Shown here: positions 61,459 through 64,000 of the stretch, piece after piece
Numbering within the stretch: the first letter of the stretch is position 1
Layout of the letters: each line of letters starts with the position of its first letter
Assembly: GCA_934132775.1 (NCBI GenBank)
Contig: CAKPAA010000003.1
Span: 1-64,000 of the forward strand
Direction: 5' to 3'
Origin: an uncultured Clostridia bacterium
GTDB taxonomy: Bacteria; Bacillota; Clostridia; TANB77; UBA1234
DNA length: 64,000 nucleotides
Made by a program: the position numbers and the translations under genes
The notes under the pieces: generated by a model
What the model was told of the DNA's origin: nothing
Seen by the model: the letters and a program-made list of their open reading frames with translations, nothing else
Database searches by the model: none

Positions 61459-61631
61459 TTCAAATGCCCCTTTGGTAAACTAAAATTGTTATAACTGCTT
61501 TATTTAATTATAATAACCAGTTTAATTTATAAATATCCAAATGTGATTTTATAGCACTTTACTAAATATTTTATTTTTGCATCAAGTTAAGGTTTTCTAC
61601 ATAATACCCGAACACAACATATTTTGAACAT

Positions 61632-61672
61632 AAAAAATCCTCAAACATCAAATAAATCTCAATGTTTGAGGA
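61632..61672 (-). terminator. Terminator of the repeat-protein gene
   Basis: TCCTCAAACAT pairs with ATGTTTGAGGA, followed by TTTTTT on the minus strand. Confidence 0.88.
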
Positions 61673-61727
61673 ATGCTCTCATTATCACTATAAGCTTTAT
61701 AAATTACTATATCATCTTAGTATTTAC

Positions 61728-62561
61728 TTATTTCTTTGTACCAAACATATTTTTAAAAGTACCTTTTATGTCGATATCTTGCATTAAGAAGCCTTTCAAA
61801 TCAATATCTTTGCTCCAAATACCCAAATCAACGTCCTGTGTCCAAAAACCTAAGTCAACATCTTTTGTCCAGAATCCCAAATCTACATCTTGTAATAAAA
61901 ATCCTTTTAAATCTATTTGCTTGAATAAAATACTCTTTAACTTTGACGATGAAGACACCAACGATACCTCTTTTGGCATTGTCGCAAAAGTTTTCACTTG
62001 CTCATTCTTTGTTTCTTTTAGCACATCTGACATTTTATATATCTTCTTTTCACTTTTCTTAGTTTTATACTCTCTAATTTCAGCATTTGCCTTTTCTCTT
62101 GCCTCATTCCAAGATGGAGAGGTTTCGTATACATTATTAACAATATTGCAAGGCTTAGCAAGTGGATTTTCAACATTTACACCCTTGTTTGACTCAAATG
62201 CCATTCCGTGAACTGGTGTTGTGCACATTTCTGTATAGTTATACACTTTACTATTTAAAGCGTTTACTTCTTTATTCACAAGCGGTCTAAATAGTCCATC
62301 TGTAACAAAGTTAACGTCAACATTTTTGTTTTCTAATTTAATGTCATCTAAAATTACTCCTGAGCCAAATACTGTATCACTAAATGCGATATTTCCGCTA
62401 ATTTTGTTCATTGAATTTTCTACATTAGTTGGAGCACCATACACTTCTTTTGCTTTTTCAATAGTTTTTTCTGATATCAATGGATTTTTATAAAACGTAT
62501 TTGTTTCAAGCTCTCTATTCAATTCTTTTATTAAATTTTGTCTATCTGCATCTGTGAACAA
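61728..62561 (-). CDS. Unknown protein with C-terminal [VI]DLGFW-type tandem repeats
   Basis: 277 residues. 1-195 is a polar, probably partly disordered region with short hydrophobic motifs (VFGSGVILDDIKLE, FRPLVNKEVNAL). The last 60 residues are six tandem units of 9-10 residues of the form (V/I)DLG(F/I)W(T/S)(K/Q)D or IDLKGFL(L/M)QD, rich in alternating Asp and aromatic residues. This could form a small beta-solenoid or an amphipathic membrane-binding edge. No signal peptide. The start follows a GGGG-type site. Downstream of clpC but separated by its terminator. No family known to me. Confidence 0.7.
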   Translation of the reverse strand: MFTDADRQNLIKELNRELETNTFYKNPLISEKTIEKAKEVYGAPTNVENSMNKISGNIAFSDTVFGSGVILDDIKLENKNVDVNFVTDGLFRPLVNKEVNALNSKVYNYTEMCTTPVHGMAFESNKGVNVENPLAKPCNIVNNVYETSPSWNEAREKANAEIREYKTKKSEKKIYKMSDVLKETKNEQVKTFATMPKEVSLVSSSSKLKSILFKQIDLKGFLLQDVDLGFWTKDVDLGFWTQDVDLGIWSKDIDLKGFLMQDIDIKGTFKNMFGTKK

Positions 62562-62663
62562 CCTAAACTCACCCCTTTTATCTCTTGTACTCTTTTATTG
62601 TATTACTTAATTTATTTTATTTCAATTACATTTTAGTTACAAATATGTTACAAATATATTACA

Positions 62664-62706
62664 GCAAAAGAGGCAAAAATATTTGAATTTCCGCCTCTTC
62701 TTTTTT
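62664..62706 (-). terminator. Terminator of clpC
   Basis: AAGAGGC pairs with GCCTCTT (62693-62699 with 62668-62674), followed by TTTTG on the minus strand. Confidence 0.75.
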
Positions 62707-64000
62707 TACTTCTTAACTTCTACCTTTACTTCGTCTTTATCGTAATCCATAATAACTTTGTCGCCATCTTTTATCTTGCCATCTAGTAAGTTTTCTGCTA
62801 ATTTATCTTCAACTAATGATTGAATTGCTCTTCTTAATGGACGTGCACCATACAATGGGTCAAAGCCTTTTTTAGCAATATATTTCTTCATCTTTTCGGT
62901 TACTTCTACTTTTATATCTCTTTCTGCCAAACGACCAGTAGCTGCATTTAGCATTAAATCTACTATCTTTTCAATTTCTTTTTCATCTAATTGTTTAAAT
63001 ACAATAATCTCATCTACTCTGTTTAAGAACTCTGGTCTGAATTGTCTTTTCAATTCTGTCATAACTTCATTCTTAATATCTTCGTAGTTTTTCTCTTTAT
63101 TTTCAGTGCCATTAAATCCAATAGCTTTGTGTTCTGTAATGCTTCTAGCACCAACATTTGAGGTCATTATAATTACTGTATTTTTGAAGTCTACTGTTCT
63201 GCCTTGTGAATCTGTAAGCCTACCATCTTCAAGAATTTGAAGTAATATATTGAAAACATCTGGATGTGCTTTTTCAATTTCATCAAACAAGATAACTGAA
63301 TAAGGTTTTCTTCTAACTTTTTCTGTTAGTTGACCTCCTTCTTCGTATCCAACGTATCCTGGAGGTGAACCAATTAACTTAGCAACAGTATGTTTCTCCA
63401 TATATTCAGACATATCAATTCTTATCATAGCATTTTCATCGCCAAATAAGCATTCCGCAAGTGCTTTACAAGTTTCTGTTTTACCAACACCTGTTGGACC
63501 TAAGAAAATAAACGAACCTATTGGTCTCTTTGGATCTTTTAAACCAACTCTACCTCTACGTATAGCTTTACTTACAGCTGTTATTGCATCATCTTGACCT
63601 ATAACCCTCTTATGAAGTTCAGCTTCTAGTTTTCTTAGCTTTTCTGTTTCTGCCTCAGTTAGTTTACTAACTGGAATATTAGTCCATTTTGCAACAACTT
63701 CTGCAATATCATTCTCAGTTACTGATGTTGTTGCAAGTTGATTTTTTTGCTCCCATTCTTGTTTTACTTTTTCTAATTTTTCTTTTTCTTTTTGTTCCTT
63801 ATCTCTTAACTTAGCAGCTTTTTCAAAGTCTTGTTTATTTATTGCGTCTTCTTTTTCTTTCTTCAACTCATCTATTTTATCTTCAATTTTCTTTACCTCT
63901 TTTGGAGCTGTTAAAGAAGCAAGTTTTACTTTTGATGCAGCTTCATCCATCAAGTCAATTGCTTTATCTGGCAAATATCTATCATTTATATATCTTGAAG
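62706..64000 (-). CDS. clpC: ATP-dependent Clp protease ATPase subunit ClpC (partial, C-terminal part)
   Basis: The frame runs off the right edge (it reads SRYINDRYLPDKAIDLMDEA across 63999-63940), so the N-terminal domain and first AAA module are missing. Visible: the end of AAA-1; the middle domain with a UVR motif NKQDFEKAAKLRDKE, which defines ClpC against ClpB; the second AAA module with Walker A FLGPTGVGKTETCKA, Walker B ILFDEIEKAHPDV and arginine finger region FRPEFLNRVDEI; and the C-terminal small domain KGFDPLYGARPLRRAIQ. Unfolds proteins for ClpP. In other Firmicutes CtsR, McsA and McsB genes lie upstream. Confidence 0.95.
   Translation of the reverse strand, partial: SRYINDRYLPDKAIDLMDEAASKVKLASLTAPKEVKKIEDKIDELKKEKEDAINKQDFEKAAKLRDKEQKEKEKLEKVKQEWEQKNQLATTSVTENDIAEVVAKWTNIPVSKLTEAETEKLRKLEAELHKRVIGQDDAITAVSKAIRRGRVGLKDPKRPIGSFIFLGPTGVGKTETCKALAECLFGDENAMIRIDMSEYMEKHTVAKLIGSPPGYVGYEEGGQLTEKVRRKPYSVILFDEIEKAHPDVFNILLQILEDGRLTDSQGRTVDFKNTVIIMTSNVGARSITEHKAIGFNGTENKEKNYEDIKNEVMTELKRQFRPEFLNRVDEIIVFKQLDEKEIEKIVDLMLNAATGRLAERDIKVEVTEKMKKYIAKKGFDPLYGARPLRRAIQSLVEDKLAENLLDGKIKDGDKVIMDYDKDEVKVEVKK

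Noticed and set aside
1..64000. CRISPR array, tRNA or rRNA genes
   Set aside because: No regularly spaced direct repeats, no tRNA-like cloverleaf or conserved rRNA blocks were seen on either strand. The only long direct repeat is the 335-bp module pair.

Overview
The window is low-GC, AT-rich DNA of a spore-forming Firmicute, most likely an uncultured gut member of the Clostridia. Support for this comes from spo0A, spoIVFA/spoIVFB, a dacF-type carboxypeptidase, CotF-like coat genes, the ireB-ruvX-yrzB cluster, clpC and strong AGGAGG-type ribosome sites. Most genes lie on the minus strand. No rRNA, tRNA or CRISPR array was seen.

Layout. 0-6.3 kb: the 5' end of a group IIC intron sits directly behind the rpmA terminator. 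It is followed by rpmA, rplU with its leader and promoter, a 1,057-residue surface protein, spoIVFB, spoIVFA and a small membrane protein. This is the classical spoIVF-rplU-rpmA neighbourhood, but it lacks the prp protease gene and has a giant gene inserted. 6.3-13 kb: gltX, a DUF368 (PopT-like) transporter, RNase J, a lipoprotein deacetylase and a Bax-inhibitor-1 membrane protein. 13-19.4 kb: a hypothetical protein, a 1,259-residue S-layer-anchored repeat protein and an O-antigen-ligase-like protein with a frameshifted 5' end, divergent from a ribbon-helix-helix regulator. 19.7-21.4 kb: two nearly identical 335-bp modules that look like type I toxin-antitoxin loci, flanking an ankyrin gene, next to a recombinase remnant. 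21.4-31.4 kb: spo0A, yigZ, an HI0933-family flavoprotein, a methionine-gamma-lyase-family enzyme, yrzB-ruvX-ireB, a TadZ/CpaE-like ATPase with a small pilin-like membrane protein, and dacF. 31.5-34.2 kb: a NitT/TauT ABC importer whose ATPase gene is frameshifted. 34.2-42.7 kb: an SCP/CAP protein, two copper-amine-oxidase-like-domain proteins, trmFO, pgsA, three coat-type genes, a PdaA-like deacetylase, and a degraded surface-protein locus with an AC dinucleotide tract. 42.8-52 kb: a glycolipid-type glycosyltransferase, a coiled-coil FtsX/ATPase exporter with a divergent TetR regulator, and an SPFH/Tim44-like pair. 52-59 kb: two foreign-looking cassettes of unknown genes flank a coiled-coil protein and an iron alcohol dehydrogenase. 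59-64 kb: a lipoprotein, a guanine-deaminase-like enzyme, a small membrane protein, a novel repeat protein and the 3' part of clpC.

The most unusual signals are these. (1) By eye I found no in-frame CGG codon in any native gene. CGG appears only in the foreign cassettes and exactly at the two +1 frameshift points, both followed by U. (2) There are twin type I toxin-antitoxin-like modules. (3) The foreign cassettes carry their own promoters, leaders and terminators. (4) Two genes expected in the forespore share a matching sigma-G-like promoter. All counts and alignments here are by eye.
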